Of a stretch of DNA of 64,000 bases, positions 11,891-24,059 are shown in pieces; position 1 is the first letter of the stretch; each line of letters starts with the position of its first letter. The DNA is taken from assembly GCA_015680685.1 (NCBI GenBank), contig MNCI01022467.1, positions 138,215 through 202,214 of the forward strand, given 5' to 3'. The position numbers and the translations under genes are program-made. This DNA comes from Gnetum montanum (lineage: Eukaryota > Streptophyta > Gnetopsida > Gnetales > Gnetaceae). The notes under the pieces are model-generated. The model did no database searches. It had not been told where the DNA came from and was given only the letters and a program-made list of their open reading frames with translations.

Positions 11891-12282
11891 ATTGCTGTGG
11901 TGCCAACACTAGGCTGGGTGATCGCTCAAGACCTATCCTATTTTGGATTGAGTAGGAAACCTCCAGGTTTGAGGTGGTTTCAACAATGAAACTGAAACTA
12001 GGTACGCTAGGGAGTTATGCCTGCTATGCTAAGCAAGAGTATTATTCTAGAAGGTTTACTATGTCACACGAGGTGTAGGTAGTGTCGAGCAGTAGATAGA
12101 GTAAACACAATATAGTAAATGATTGGAGGATTTTTTCCTACCAAGTCCCAGAGTAACCGTCATTGTGACCAGTTTGCATCACATGATGCGTAGACAACCA
12201 CAGGGGTGTCACATCTACGCTAGTAGGTGGCAAGCTATAGATAGCATGTAGGATTACCTATGATATGCAGGAAGGGCACAAA

Positions 12283-12304
12283 GGGACCTCCTTCTAGCAT
12301 CAAA
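12283..12304 (-). promoter_or_regulatory. Primer-binding-like site, element F
   Basis: Minus strand reads TTGATGCTAGAAGGAGGTCC directly after the LTR end ACTACA. It is the same core as in A, B, C and G. Confidence 0.8.
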
Positions 12305-12953
12305 AAATTGTAGTGACTAAAAACATCAATGGCTAAAACATCGAGAGGTCACTGGGTGTACAGCCTAACCTCGAATCTGTGTGAGGGTCGTGCTAGATGT
12401 AAACATATGTAAGGTGCACTAAATGGTTTGGTTGATCAAATAGGGACTTAATCAATGTACAATAACCTTTCGTAAGCATTTTTTGAAGGAGTTATATGCA
12501 AGTTAAAATGCTAAGTGACAAATGTAAAATAATGAAAAATAATGCAAGATAAGATAATAGCAAACAAAGAATGAAACAGGCTTGGGTGAGAAAGTGCACC
12601 GCCCTAAGATTAGGGGATTTGATCTTTTCTTGACTAAAGAAGGTGTACAATAGATGGTAGTGTAGATAGGCACAACTTGCAATGAAGCAATACAGTCATA
12701 TCTCCTTGAACTGCTGTCAACAACTAACTAACAAGAGCCTTCTGCTTGCTAATCTCCTTGTCAAAGCTAATTTCAAGAAGCCAAAATGCCAGGATGCTAA
12801 CCAAGAAGCCAATTGCTAGAGAAGTCATTCGCAAAAGCCAATAATGCCAAAAGACAACCATGCTAGAATGCTCTAAGCCAACCACAGGAATGATCAATCC
12901 AAAAGCCAACCATGCCAAAAAAAAGCCAACCCCTTGAACATTGTTCATCGAGG

Positions 12954-12961
12954 TATTTATA
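12954..12961 (-). promoter_or_regulatory. LTR TATA box, element F
   Basis: TATAAATA on the minus strand (plus TATTTATA). The homologous LTR at 58857 has it at 59375-59382. Confidence 0.65.
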
Positions 12962-13397
12962 GAGTAAGGAGTTTGGATGCCATGTGTCTTGGGTCCCACA
13001 GAGTGAAAACATGACTATGCCATGATGATGTGTGATGCTGGCTATGAAACTTGCTACGTTGTGACCATACTATTCAAGCTGCATGTGCCAGAGTCCTGTG
13101 AGCTTCCATGTTTTTTATAAGAAAACTGCCAACAATGCATGCAAAGTGGAGCCTGTGCTCCAGGACTACATCTTCCTTACTCTAGTGAGCAAGGCCAAGC
13201 ATAGGGACAACTTTGGGGATAGTTAGGGGGTGCAAAACAAAGCAAGCTTGCTAATTTTGTCCTTTGAAGATATGCCGAGAAAAGAGTAAGTGTTGCCAAC
13301 AAGTTCTGGTGCTAACTAACAATGTCTTGAGGCTCCCATGTGAGTGTTACACTAATTACGCTTCCCAGTGTATTTGCGTAGCGTAGACACCTACACA

Positions 13398-14358
13398 CTA
13401 CGCTATGCTACACTACCTAGTGTAGCATAGCGTAGTTGCTAGTCTTAAAAGAAATCTTTCCTGAAAGCTAAGAATACCTATTTGAGGCCTAGCTAGGAAA
13501 GCAACTACAACCCTGTCTTTCATGCTGAAAGGCCTTGGGACCTACTGAGTTCATCCTTGGGAAAATTTGGTGTTTTGTATCCTTGCTACGCTGTGCTACA
13601 CTGTGCAGTGTAGCACAATGTAGCAGCTAATATGACATGCATCCTTGTCTGATCTTGCAATTCTTTGTCAAGAAAGTTTGCTTGAAGCCTGAGGATAATG
13701 TGGGATAGTCAATCTTGGAGGCTGAAGTATGACCAAGTGCAATCCTCTTGCTGAAATCACTTGGCAGAGGGCCTTCGTATGTTTTGTTCTTACTATGCTA
13801 TGCTACGTTGCATAGTGTAGCACAGTGTAGAAACCAGTTTGGCTTGGATTCTGACTCAATCTTGCAAATGTTTGGTCATGGGATATCAGTTATGTCCTAT
13901 CATGTCAACAGAGAAAACCTATTTGATGGTTGAAGCATGGGAAAATGTGCCTACTCCATCAAAGCCATCTGAGTAGGAGTGTCGGAAGAGTGTATTCCTA
14001 CTATGCTATGCTACGCTGCGTAGTGTAGCATAACATAGCACTTTAAGTGAAGAGGATTTTTGACAAAATTTACCACATTTTTGCTATGTCACGTTGCTCA
14101 TGCATCAAGGATGAAGTGNCCGGAAGAGTGTATTCCTACTATGCTATGCTACGTTGCGTAGTGTAGCATAACATAGCACTTTAAGTGAAGAGGATTTTTG
14201 ACAAAATTTACCACATTTTTTCTATGTCACGTTGCTCATGCATCAAGGATGAAGTGGGGTAGATATCTTGAAGGAGTGAATTATTTTGAATCTACATATT
14301 TTGGGGTGCAATCAATCTCCCCAAGGCCTGCTACACTGTGCAGCGTAGCGTAGTGTAG
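13398..14358. repeat. Six palindromic hairpins in F-family U3
   Basis: The first (13398-13435) has perfect 18-base arms, CTACGCTATGCTACACTA and its complement, around CC. Others: 13586-13623, 13793-13830, 14001-14038, 14139-14176 and 14331-14358. Intervals between starts are 188, 207, 208, 138 and 192; the 138 step is the duplication. Each could fold into a 15-18 bp stem. Confidence 0.9.
13981..14257. repeat. 138-bp tandem duplication with an ambiguous base at the junction
   Basis: 13981-14118 and 14119-14257 are nearly identical, differing at a few positions, and each contains one hairpin. The second copy begins with the only N in the window (14119). It may be real or an assembly join error. 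Confidence 0.85.
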
Positions 14359-14704
14359 CTAGTCTCATAGTTAGAAAACTTGCCGAACTATTTTGTTCAT
14401 CTTGAACACTTTTGACAACTCCTAGCATGATCCTTGGGTAGATCATCAGCTACGTCAAGTGTCAAACTAGGTAGACTAGAGGGTGCAATAGACCTATCAG
14501 CTTGGGAGATAGAAAATTTGCTGACTTGTACGGTCTACCCCCAGTGCCTCTTTCATGCAAACTAGCCTTGTGGTTGGATGCCACATTGACTGTGCCATAG
14601 AGGGTATTGTCTGCATGGTTCAACATGTCACCATGCTTGTAGGGACCCTTGTCCACATTCCGGGACTACTGGATCATGAGAGTTCCAAAATTCATGGTGT
14701 TTCA

Positions 14705-15449
14705 CATGCTAGCCAACATATGTGCTCTACATCTCTAGCATAAAAGATAGGAATTAACTAGTTTCAACCCTTTTTAGCTTGCACTTTAAAGTTTTATGAC
14801 TATTGATGGCTCTAGCTATTTTTTAGGGTTGGAGTTGTCAATTTAGGAGGTCACCTAAGGTTCCACTTGGGCATTTTAACCTTACCTCAGTTCCCAATAC
14901 ATTGGATAGCATATTGGATTCATCTACCCAGTGTAGAAACCCTTAAAGAATTTTCTTCTAGCCATTTTGGGTTATCTCATAGCACCTAGAAGTTTCTTAG
15001 TAATAGTACCTAGGGTTCTAGTATGGCATGGAGCTTTGTTGACCACCATGAATCAAAGATGAATTGCTAGAGTCATACTTTGCTAATGGATAAAGCTTAT
15101 AACCTATTTTATTGACTACATGTCTTATTAAACATAATTTCCTAGTGTATAAGTATATTGAAATTTTAAACCCTAGCATATTGGGATTTTCCATATGTTA
15201 TTTTGTTAGCACCCTATCGGACCCATCCAAGATCAAGAGGCTTCCCAAGTAAAATTCTCAAGAAAGCCCAACATAATTGGGCCTTTCCTCTTATGAACTC
15301 TAAGTTCACTAAAGGTGAGGTAGGTGCTTCAAGGATAATGGATTCCAATTTCAACACATAAGTATAGGGGAAGTTCAAGCATTAACACTTTTGTGCATGC
15401 AATCTTCCCAAGCCTGGTTTCTTGCAAAGGTAGTAGTTGATAGAAATTC
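14705..15449. other. AT-rich sequence, nothing recognised
   Basis: It lies outside element F and resembles no other part of the window that I can see. It may be upstream sequence of gene copy 1. Confidence 0.4.
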
Positions 15450-15821
15450 TTGTTTGATTTAGGTTGCAAGATCCAACATTGTAGAGCATATTTCACCTCT
15501 CACCTAGCTAGAGGTAGCATAGTTATAGAAAAAGTGAGGATTTTGCTCCTCTTTTGCAAGATGTTAAAGAGAAGAGGATCATTTAGCAAAAAATACACAT
15601 GGGAGGATACAAATGAGGTATCAAAGATCATCTCCCAGCTTTCCAATCCTTCCATCAGTGAGGACCCAGCAACCATGATGGCGAGGTACTCACATTTTTC
15701 CTATTGTTACAAATTTTCATTGAAATGTGAGGGTGTTTTCTATAGCCTAGGGTTGCTCATGTGGAAATTTTTTATTTTACTTATGTCAAATGTTCACTTT
15801 AGGCTATTTGGTTGCCTCTAG
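15450..15821 (+). other. Possible exon upstream of gene copy 1 (hypothetical)
   Basis: An open frame with coding-like composition in its middle (about 15480-15687): basic and serine-rich (KRRGSFSKKYTWED), ending at AACCATGATGGCGAG followed by GTACTC, a possible donor. After that point the frame turns AT-rich and Phe/Leu-rich, typical of intron. I do not recognise it and see no clear counterpart near gene copy 2. It may be a 5' exon of the same gene or chance. Confidence 0.25.
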
Positions 15822-17893
15822 ATTGAAATTTTGGCTTTAGGACTTTTTTCTACAAAAATTTGAATTTTTTCAAGCCCGTTCTATGCATTTAGGTCCTAAT
15901 TTTACCAAAAAATAGCCAAACTTTACCATTTCTTGTAAGGTTATGGTGTGTGATTTGTAATTTCAAAGTCCATGGAGCTATTGTACAAGGTCTTAAGCTT
16001 ACATTGGAGGTGAAATCATTTTTTCTATGGTTCTTAGTAATCATTTATGATTTTTCTTGTAGCCTAGTGCATAGCATATTCTTTGTTTCCCATGGTTTTC
16101 CATCCTAAACAAATGATAACATTGATCCCACTAAAGTACTTTTTTGATAGTGTCCTAGCCCCTTATGGATTGCTAGGATAGTGTATAGGGGATTTGCATA
16201 ATATTTTGAATTTTTTAATTTTTTTTTAAATTTTCCTATAGGTTTTATTGTAGTTGTTTCACTATAAACTAAGTTTTTTTTAAAAAAAAAATCCAAGTAA
16301 TTCCATACCATAATTTTAATTTTCTTAATTATTGGAGAAGCATTAAAATATGATTTGGATTTATTTATGATTTTTTGTAATGTTTAGAGTTAGAAAATAT
16401 TTTTTAGAACTTTTTTGGCCATGTGAACTACCCTGTTCAGTTACAGTTTTAGTTATTGAGCTTATTGGATTCCTAGGTTGCACTCGTAGTGTTAATCATT
16501 CTTTTGGTGTTCGTAAATTATGTCCAAGGTTTCTAGAGGTTATTGACATGGTGTTAAAGAGTCTTGGATTGCATTTCAAATTTTTTGAAAAGTTTATGTA
16601 GTTTTCCCAGAGGTTTTACTATAGTTGTTTTACTATAAAAAGGTTTTTTCTAACAAAAATTTCAATAGATTTGAGCTAAAATTTTAATTTTTCTACATTC
16701 TTTGGAGAATTATTAGAGAAATTTTTAGTTTTTTAAAATCTTTTTCCCATTGTTTAGAGTTAGAAATAATTTATTTGAAATCTTTTTATGCATTTTCTTA
16801 GCTATGGGACTGCCTTCATCAATTGCAATTTTTGAGCTATGAGTTTTGGTTTTTTTTTTTTTTCAACTATGTTGACAACATTGGGCATTCAACTCATTTT
16901 TAGAGGGCTATAAAAACTTTTATAACTACTCTAGCTATTTTGTAACATTGTTTTAGATTTCTAAGCATCTTATGAGATGTTTTTGGATGCATATTTTTAT
17001 TTTGAATGGCAACGTATAGGCTTGAAAAGTTGTGCTTTCTTCCATTACTCTTTCTATATTCCCTCTAATCCCCATCATATAAGTTAAGAGTAGTTTTTTT
17101 TTTATTTGTTTTTTCATTTACAAGGTTTCAACATTGCACAGTTTGGTTTTTTAATTTGGTTAATACTTGGTTTTATGAAAAAATCAATAGGTTCAATTTT
17201 GATTTTTGTTATGGTCAAAACTAACAAGTTTGGTTATTTTGTGCATATTTATATAATTATTGTGTAGCAACATTGGTTATTTTTGATTTAGTGTTGTTAA
17301 ATTTTATTTATTGTTATCTTGTTTATTTTTAAATAGTTGTATTGCTAATTATGTAGGAAATTTTTGAAGCCTATCTTGATAGTCATAGGAACTAGTTAGG
17401 GTCTTGTGTTACACGAGTGTGTCCACAAAAAATTGCTTGCCTCCCAACATGATTCTTGAAGGTGGCTCCTTATGGTTTACGCCTGGGCCCAAAGAGTTCT
17501 TGGCATATTTGTTTGAGAACTTTAGTGTGTTCATGTGATCACACCTAGCCACTGACACTGCATTTTTTATAATGGAGACACTTCTATTAGGATTTGCTAG
17601 TTGTATTACCAAGTTCATGGTGGATGATTCCAACACTTGAGTAGAGGGTGATTGGTTTGATGATTCATATACAGTAGGGATGTGTAAGTTATTCTAGATT
17701 TGGGACATGCTTGAGTTCATTCAGTATAATTCCAATAACACCCTAATGGTGGGCCATTGGATCAACAGTTTATTTCAAAATATTTTTGGCACCTTCTATC
17801 ATTTGAAAGCATAAGCTTCATCCTAAGTTTTCATTCTGTTCCTATTTTCATTAGACTATTGGCTCTAATGGTTTTTCTGTTCACATGTTGTAG
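15822..17893. other. AT-rich, intron-like sequence; one ambiguous open frame
   Basis: Mostly T-rich DNA with several T and A runs. At 17409-17636 the minus strand is open for 75 codons and contains GPGVNHKEPPSRIMLGGKQ. The plus strand in the same place is nearly open with three stops (TGA, TGA, TAG). I cannot decide which strand, if either, was coding. Confidence 0.35.
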
Positions 17894-19065
17894 GTCTAGG
17901 ATACATGATGGAGGATTGATCAAAAGTGATCAAGTCCTATCAGTGGCATACAAAACCTTGGAAGTTTTTGCACAAGGTCCAGTTATGAGATTTGTGATGT
18001 TGCAGCAGCTAAAGGATAACTTTAGTATGTATACCTTACAATTTTCTCAAGTCTACTACAAGTGTTTTACCACTAGAACTACTCATACTTGGTGGGGTCT
18101 TCCAGAATTGGGCATACATGCACCTGTGATTTTTAAGACCCTTGTGTTGCCTAAGCCAAGTAAGTACTTTTTTATTTTTAATTTTTGTTTATGTAATGTC
18201 AAAATTTCTTAGTTTTTTTGACTTTTGATTACTTTGGATTTAACTAGTAAATTGGTTTAGACTATGTGGTCATAAATTTAATTTTAATGTATTATGTTTA
18301 ATATGTCTGGCTTTGTATGGTCTACCTATGTCAAATGTTAATGGGCTACTTGTGTTGGGTTGTAAGTCTTATACCTAAGTCTATTGTTGCTATGATTACC
18401 TTATGATGTGTGTGCAGGAAAAGATCATTCTCAAGTGGGGTGAAGTAGAGTTAGTGTAGGAGTCATTGGTAAGTAAAGAACCTAGGGATATCTAGCAAAG
18501 GATCATTAATTTATGTTTTCTTGATATTCAAGCTTCCTAGTCCATCAATGCTTACTGCAGAGATGGTGAATGTAATGGATTCCTTCTACAAAGGAGTCAA
18601 ACTTTTCATCTCTCATGTTCATGGTGTGCCTGTTACCTTGAGCATTCATGAATCTATGTTTAGTAACATGTTCAATGTACCTTCTATTGACATTAAGGTT
18701 TACATAAGAGCATGGAAAGAGGTAACCAATAGAGAGGAGATTAAGGAATGGCTTAATTCTCATGTCAGTGGAGGATTTACCTTTGATCAATGCAAGGTCA
18801 TAAGGACCAACAAGATGGATCCTTTATTCCATTCTAGAGCATTTCTCTTGGTACTATCATAGAAGAAGATCATTGGTATTTGATAGGATTGGACCATTAA
18901 AAAGGTCCTCATTAATGGCGCTAGGTTTAACTAGGTCATGTTCTTAGCCTTTGGGCTTTGGGATGAGATTTGAAAATTCTACAATAACCTTGATATGATA
19001 TGCCATATGCACTTTGCATTCTTTGCTACTTATCTAAGAAGGTTTGGGGAATTTCTAGTGGTTAG
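17894..19065 (+). pseudogene. Unknown gene, copy 1, 5' part (interrupted by element B)
   Basis: Homologous to 61716-62800. The exon at 17894-18159 is preceded by a TAG acceptor and ends at GTAAGT. Its counterpart, 61716-61990, also ends at a GTAAGC donor, so the intron position is conserved. The following coding block aligns through PSMLTAEM / PSILTAEM, HVHGVPV / HVHGVLV and FNVPS / FGVPN (18540-18700), then EIKEWL, IIGI and finally YLRRFGEFLVV just before 19065. There are stops (for example 18860 and about 18885) and at least one frame change near 18535. The middle part faintly recalls the plant transposon-protein-like domain with VRG...IN..LGLP, but I do not assign a function. The coding frame continues on the far side of element B at 37203. 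Confidence 0.75.
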
Positions 19066-20277
19066 TGAAACACCACTAAATTTACATGTTGTAAACTTTG
19101 TAACCATCCCATTAAACCTAAGGAAAAACTTCATTGTAAATGTGAAGATTATAATCCATGAGGTGCAATCTCACATACTTTATACTTTTGGGGCTGAAAA
19201 ATGCCTCATAAGTAATCAAAGACTCATCACCAAAGTGAAAACATTCATGTACTATCTATATTTGGAATTTTGATGGGTTTTATGAGGGGTATGGCATTTT
19301 CTACATTGAAGAAATCTACCCCTAGCTAGAATGCATGGAGGTATAACTCACCTACCTCCAACTAGGATGCATGGGAATACAACTCACCTATCCCTAGCAT
19401 GGAAGATGTGCTTCTAGCATGGAAGATCTCCCCTCAACGTGGAAGATCTACTCCCAACATGGAAGATGTGCCCCTAGTATAGAATACCTACTCCAAGCAT
19501 GGAAGAGTTTCTCCCAGTGTAGAAGTCATCCTCCTAGTGTGGATGTCATTCCCTCATTATTGATTTTAGTAACCAAAGTGGCCATGGGGTTATGAAACTT
19601 TCCATACATAATAACTCCCTAGATTTTGGCACCTACCCCATTTGAAATGTAACAAAAATTTGTAACCAATTTTCAACAAAATTGTAGCAAAAATTATGGC
19701 CAAAACCCTATATAAACTAATCCCAAACATCATTTTTAGGTTCAATCCTCTTAGCACTCACACACTTTGACATTTCTTCATTTAGGAGCTTTGAACACAC
19801 AGAGATTCTCAAATCCCTAGCTTGGAACCTCCATAGTCATTGTTACAAACCCCCTATAACACCAACATTGCAGATCTATTGCAAGGAGTAGCAAAAGTTC
19901 AAAAGCATCCAGAGTTGTGAAGCATCTAGATTGTGGAGCAATAGATTCCAAGTCCCCACCAAAGTGAATCCCTTGCTACCCTAGCATATTCGTGTATACA
20001 TTTCTTGAACCATTCTTTGTTTTTTTAAAATAAAGTTTATAATTCTATTTGTGTGCAAGATGGATTTATTTGTTATATTTCACTGCATTTATTTTCTTAG
20101 ATATGCATTATATTTTTATTCTTCTACCCATGTTTTATATTTTTCAAGTTCTTAGGTGATTTGCTAGACCATCCAAGGCACCATGAATTCCATTTTAGGA
20201 GGCCCTAGGGATTCAAGGTTAAGGCTAGTGCACTAAGATTTTTAATTTTTCAACAACCAAAATTTTTAGGTACTATA
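19066..20277 (+). repeat. Element B 5' LTR
   Basis: Matches 36003-37202 along its length. U3 (19320-19560) carries about ten units of a 20-22 base motif like TAGCATGGAAGATGTGCCCC. The end is followed by the primer-like site. Confidence 0.92.
19709..19716 (+). promoter_or_regulatory. LTR TATA box, element B (TATATAAA)
   Basis: Located at the same LTR position as 36620-36627 in the 3' copy. Confidence 0.65.
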
Positions 20278-20280
20278 GTT

Positions 20281-20299
20281 ATTTAGTGCTAGAAGGAGG
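20281..20299 (+). promoter_or_regulatory. Primer-binding-like site, element B
   Basis: ATTTAGTGCTAGAAGGAGG, just after the LTR. Confidence 0.75.
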
Positions 20300-21399
20300 A
20301 TCTTTGTCAAAATTCTATGATCAAACCTATTGTTGGTGTGCTAACATTACCTACAACTTGAAAAGTTTGAGATTTTTGAAACATTCATTTTGCAAATTTT
20401 GTTAATCCATGTTTCTACTATCAAAACCCAATGCTAAAACCCATCCTTCTACCACTAAAAACCCAACATGGATGTTTGGGTTTTGGCAAAAAATTCATAG
20501 CAATTTCTAGAAATTTCAAAACTAGTGTGGGTGTTCCACCTAAAACCTTACCCCCTTGTTGTAAAAAAAAACTTTTCAGCAAAACCAACCTTAGTAGCTT
20601 GCAAAAAAATAAACATAATTTTGGAAAAATTAAAGTTTTCACTTTATTCTTGCACAAGAAAATTCATACTTCCCAAATAGTAAACCCCCTCTCTACCAAT
20701 GTTGGAAAGAAAGGTGTAAGAACTCCCATCTTACCCCCTCTCTTCTCCCTTACTAAATCCAATGTAGGTGTAGCTAGGAAGCCTAGTGTGGATGGGGTTG
20801 ATGCCATCACTTGTCATATTTAGTAAAGGGGTACACCCCCTTTGATAGCCCCCTTACCATTTATAGTAAGTGACCGTTTTTACCATTTTTATCATTTTTA
20901 ACCTTTTGTGTAGCTAGGAAGCCCAGTGTGGATGGGGTTTAACACCAACCTTTTGCCATTTTTAGCAAAAGGGATATAACCCCCTTGACCCCCACTTACT
21001 ATTTATAGTAAATAATCCATTTTTAGTCATTTTTTCTCTTTTAGCCATTATTAAATTTCACTTGTTTGAATTTGCACTTTTTTCACATTTTATAATCTTT
21101 TCAAGCCATTTTTAGCATCATAACAATGTCTTTCCTTTCATAAACCAACATACCCCTTAACCTAACACACATGAAATTCAACCAAGATGTAGTTTGTTTT
21201 TATGACATCAAAGATCTTGTAGTCATAGAACAATGGAAATTGCTTAGGCAAAGGGACAAGAGCCCATATTTCACAGTTATCAATGAGAAGATTTGCAACT
21301 TCTTCTGTGCTAATATGTAAGCTAGTCTATTAATACCATGCTACAAATCTGATGCTAAGCATTTATGCATTCATCTGCTTCTAACATGCCAAATCAACT
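20300..21399 (+). repeat. Element B leader with a 143-bp imperfect tandem repeat
   Basis: Non-coding-looking leader. TGTAGCTAGGAAGCC(T/C)AGTG occurs near 20767 and again near 20910, and the units between include GTGTGGATGGGGTT and ATTTATAGTAA words. The CTAGTGTGGATG word is also found in the U3 of the B LTR. A 130-codon open frame at 20431-20823 overlaps this but is of low complexity and unconvincing. Confidence 0.6.
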
Positions 21400-22389
21400 A
21401 AGACCAAACTATGGACATAGGTTGCCTATGAAGCCCTTTGAGATTCTAGAATAGTTTCTTAAAGACAACCACATACAACATAGGCAACTATTTGAGGAGG
21501 CTCATAAGAGGCACAATCATTTTTGTGACATAGTTAGAGATCAAACGAGAACTACTGAAGATGATCCTAAGCTACCAAGGTACTTTCGACTAGATAGGTT
21601 TTTCTATTATCATCAGATGGCTAGTCATGACACTGATTTTTTCCTAGCATTAAAGGATGACCTCTAGAAGATGATAAACCATGGAGAGTTAGTAGTGAAT
21701 GAGCCCAACTCTCGAAGAGGTAATGACATCTCCTATACTATAGCCTCATTCAAAAAATCCAAATGGCATAGTCCTCATAGGGAACTGATTGTCATCAAAG
21801 TATGACTATGGTCTCAAAACACAAAACCTAGAGAACCATTTGTTATCTAGGTTTCACCTCCTCTAGTCCCTAAGGAGCCTTTCATCATACTTGTCCCCCA
21901 TTTAGTGGCTTCAACATCACAATGTAATCAATGAGTTGGTAATCCTTCAAAGCCTAGGGAACCATTTGTTATCTAGGTCCCTCCATATTTAACAAGTAAG
22001 ACCACAACAACTTGTGACCAAAGCCCACCTATTGCAGCTAATAGCTCAAAGGTTAGCAAGATTTCATCATAATGGTGATGAAAACAACCTATTACCAAAC
22101 CAACAACAAAGCCCACTAAAGGTGGACAACAAAAAATGACTTCGAAATAGGCTATACTAAGATTAACTACACCCATGAACAAGAGGCCTAAGGCATATGC
22201 ACCAAAACCTAAGCCACAAACTTTAGGGAGGATGGAGGAGGTTAGAATCACTAAGGTCAAAACAACACAAGCTAAGAGAGAATTTTCATGCAACAATGGA
22301 CCAAGTCAAATGATCACTAAAGCAAAAGAACACATCCCGGAACTTGTATGACGTAGTCATGACATCTCCTACTCATAGGGATGCATTAG
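21400..22389 (+). pseudogene. gag: Decayed 3' end of gag and linker, element B (left half)
   Basis: The recognisable part begins near 21480 and runs through KLPRYFRLDRFFYYHQ, the knuckle-like segment YYHQ-x3-H-x4-F (both Cys positions lost), and LALKDDL at about 21650. After it comes the linker with FKKSKWH, proline-rich pieces and LYDVVMTSPTHRDAL directly before 22389. The N-terminal and capsid parts of gag are missing. Element C enters here; the frame resumes at 30369 with AQVLTTIP, matching the uninterrupted linkers of A (ALAQTLASIP) and C. Confidence 0.75.
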
Positions 22390-24000
22390 TGAAACACCAC
22401 TAATTTTGTCCTAAACACTTCTAAAATGACTCAATCCCTTTCGAAGTTTCGGAGACAAAATATGGCTAAGGCATGGCACTCACGTTGGCATGGGAACTCA
22501 TGATAGATGCTGGATGCTAACAATTCACGCTAGACATTGTGGTCATGGTGTGGTCACGTTGTAGCGTGACCTTCAGTGTGACCAACTTTCACAACTCCAA
22601 AAAGCCTCCAAACCAACTCAAAATGACTTGATTTCAAACATGCAGGTCATCCTCGATCATCCTCAGGCACAACATCAACAACCTCCAGCTCCAACCTCCA
22701 GAAAATTCCAGTTTCAAAAGTCAAAAATTGCAAGTTTTCACAGGTGTTTACAGGTCATGTTGCAAGTGATGCTGCAGGTCATGCTAAGGTCATGCTGCAG
22801 CATGAGTGTAGCATGACCTACTAAGAAGGGCTCAAGAACAAGACACATCAACCTCAATTTTCAACCTCAAGATCACACACAGGCAAGAAGCAATTACACT
22901 TCAAGAATCAGGATTTAGAAGTTTAAAACTGGTGTCAAAAGTTTCATAAATCTTACTCACACTAAAGGTCATGCTAGGCATGAGTGCGGAGAACACATGT
23001 AGGACACTGACATTGGGCACATATGTTGGGATTCACGTTGGGACACATGCTAGGCATGAGTGTAGCGTGAGCACGCTAAAGCCAAAATCAGCACATGTTG
23101 ACAACACATCCACTCATGCTGGAGGCCCTAGCACAATGGAAATACCTTAAATAGCCACAAAAATACTCAAATCAACATCCAGTAGCAGTCGATTCAAGAC
23201 CAAGAATTTTCAAGCAAGTCAGAGTCGATCCCTCTTGATTTTCTTTGTAAATTTGCATTTGTGGGCTTGTTAGGCCCTTTCAATCTAAATGTTTTATATT
23301 TTCATGGGCTTGAATGACCCACACATTGTAAGATATGATGCACATAGTCAAGAACGTAGCCTACCTACACATGACCAACTCACACACAGCTGTCTACTAG
23401 ACACGTGTCACTTGATTCATTCTCCTCTCAAATCTCGGTTGTCGATTCCATTCGTGGATTCCATGCCCGAACCCAGCCAAAACCTATAAATACCCTATTG
23501 ATTCACTTAAACTAGAGTAGAAATTTTGAAGGTTGATGGCTTGGGAAGCATCGACTAGTAGCCTAGGATGCTCAGACACACTTAACTCCTAGCATCCGAG
23601 CACTTCACACATCGCCCTGGGGCTTAGTGCTTGACCTATGATCCACATGTGCAACTATGCTTTGACCGATGCACATTCTTGTTTAAACAATACAAGAAAA
23701 TTCATTATTACCTTCTATTTATGATTTGTTTACAATATAATTATGCATAATTCTATTTACATTTCGTTTACATTCCGTATACATTTTGTACGTCATCCTT
23801 TACGATAACCCAGCGCTAGTCGTAGCTTACGTTTGGGGAATTCCTTGGTTGATTTTCATGTAGACCATCCAAGGCACTCCACCTTCGTTTCCTTTTCCAG
23901 CTTTTCCTTAGGTGAAGGTAGGGTCAGCTATGCCTACCCAATGATCTTTCAGTGTCATTTTTTTCCTTCCAGCTTTACACTGATGATTTAGGTCAGTATA
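22390..24000 (+). repeat. Element C 5' LTR (1611 bp)
   Basis: TGAAACACCAC to GGTCAGTATA. U3 carries many TCACGCTGG / GGTCATGCTG words. The segment about 22755-23420 is absent from the 3' LTR. Confidence 0.9.
23485..23492 (+). promoter_or_regulatory. LTR TATA box, element C (TATAAATA)
   Basis: Conserved at 29833-29840 in the 3' LTR, in the shared context AACCTATAAATACCCTAT. Confidence 0.7.
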
Positions 24001-24003
24001 GTA

Positions 24004-24024
24004 AATTGGTGCTAGAAGGAGGGC
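24004..24024 (+). promoter_or_regulatory. Primer-binding-like site, element C
   Basis: ATTGGTGCTAGAAGGAGGGC right after the LTR; the best preserved form in the window. Confidence 0.8.
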
Positions 24025-24059
24025 CACCTTGTTTAACATCTTCCCAAAACATTAATCAC

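Larger units (their letters stand above)
8446..14704 (-). mobile_element. Element F: gag-protease LTR retrotransposon, minus strand, 3' part outside the window
   Basis: On the minus strand the order is 5' LTR (14704 to 12309), primer-like site (12304 to 12283), leader, gag (about 11890 to 9640), linker and protease (about 8830 to 8446). There it is interrupted by element A. The remaining 3' part should lie beyond A, before the window start. On the minus strand the LTR starts TGAAACACCATG and ends ACTACA, a good TG...CA pair. The 5' target duplication would be plus-strand 14705-14709 (CATGC). No pol is seen in the present part. Confidence 0.85.
12309..14704 (-). repeat. Element F 5' LTR (2396 bp)
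   Basis: Minus-strand TG (14704) to CA (12309). Plus-strand 12309 onward (TGTAGTGACTAAAAACATC) is closely matched at 58857 and, in reverse complement, at the end of the element D LTR (50713). U3 is about 12965-14704 and carries the palindromes and a 138-base duplication. Confidence 0.85.

Noticed and set aside
13398-14358. Regular palindromes as a possible CRISPR array
   Set aside because: The spacing units are themselves similar LTR sequence, not unique spacers, and the context is a plant retrotransposon.
20431-20823. 130-codon plus-strand open frame in the leader of B
   Set aside because: Low complexity, overlaps a non-coding tandem repeat, and no counterpart in other elements.
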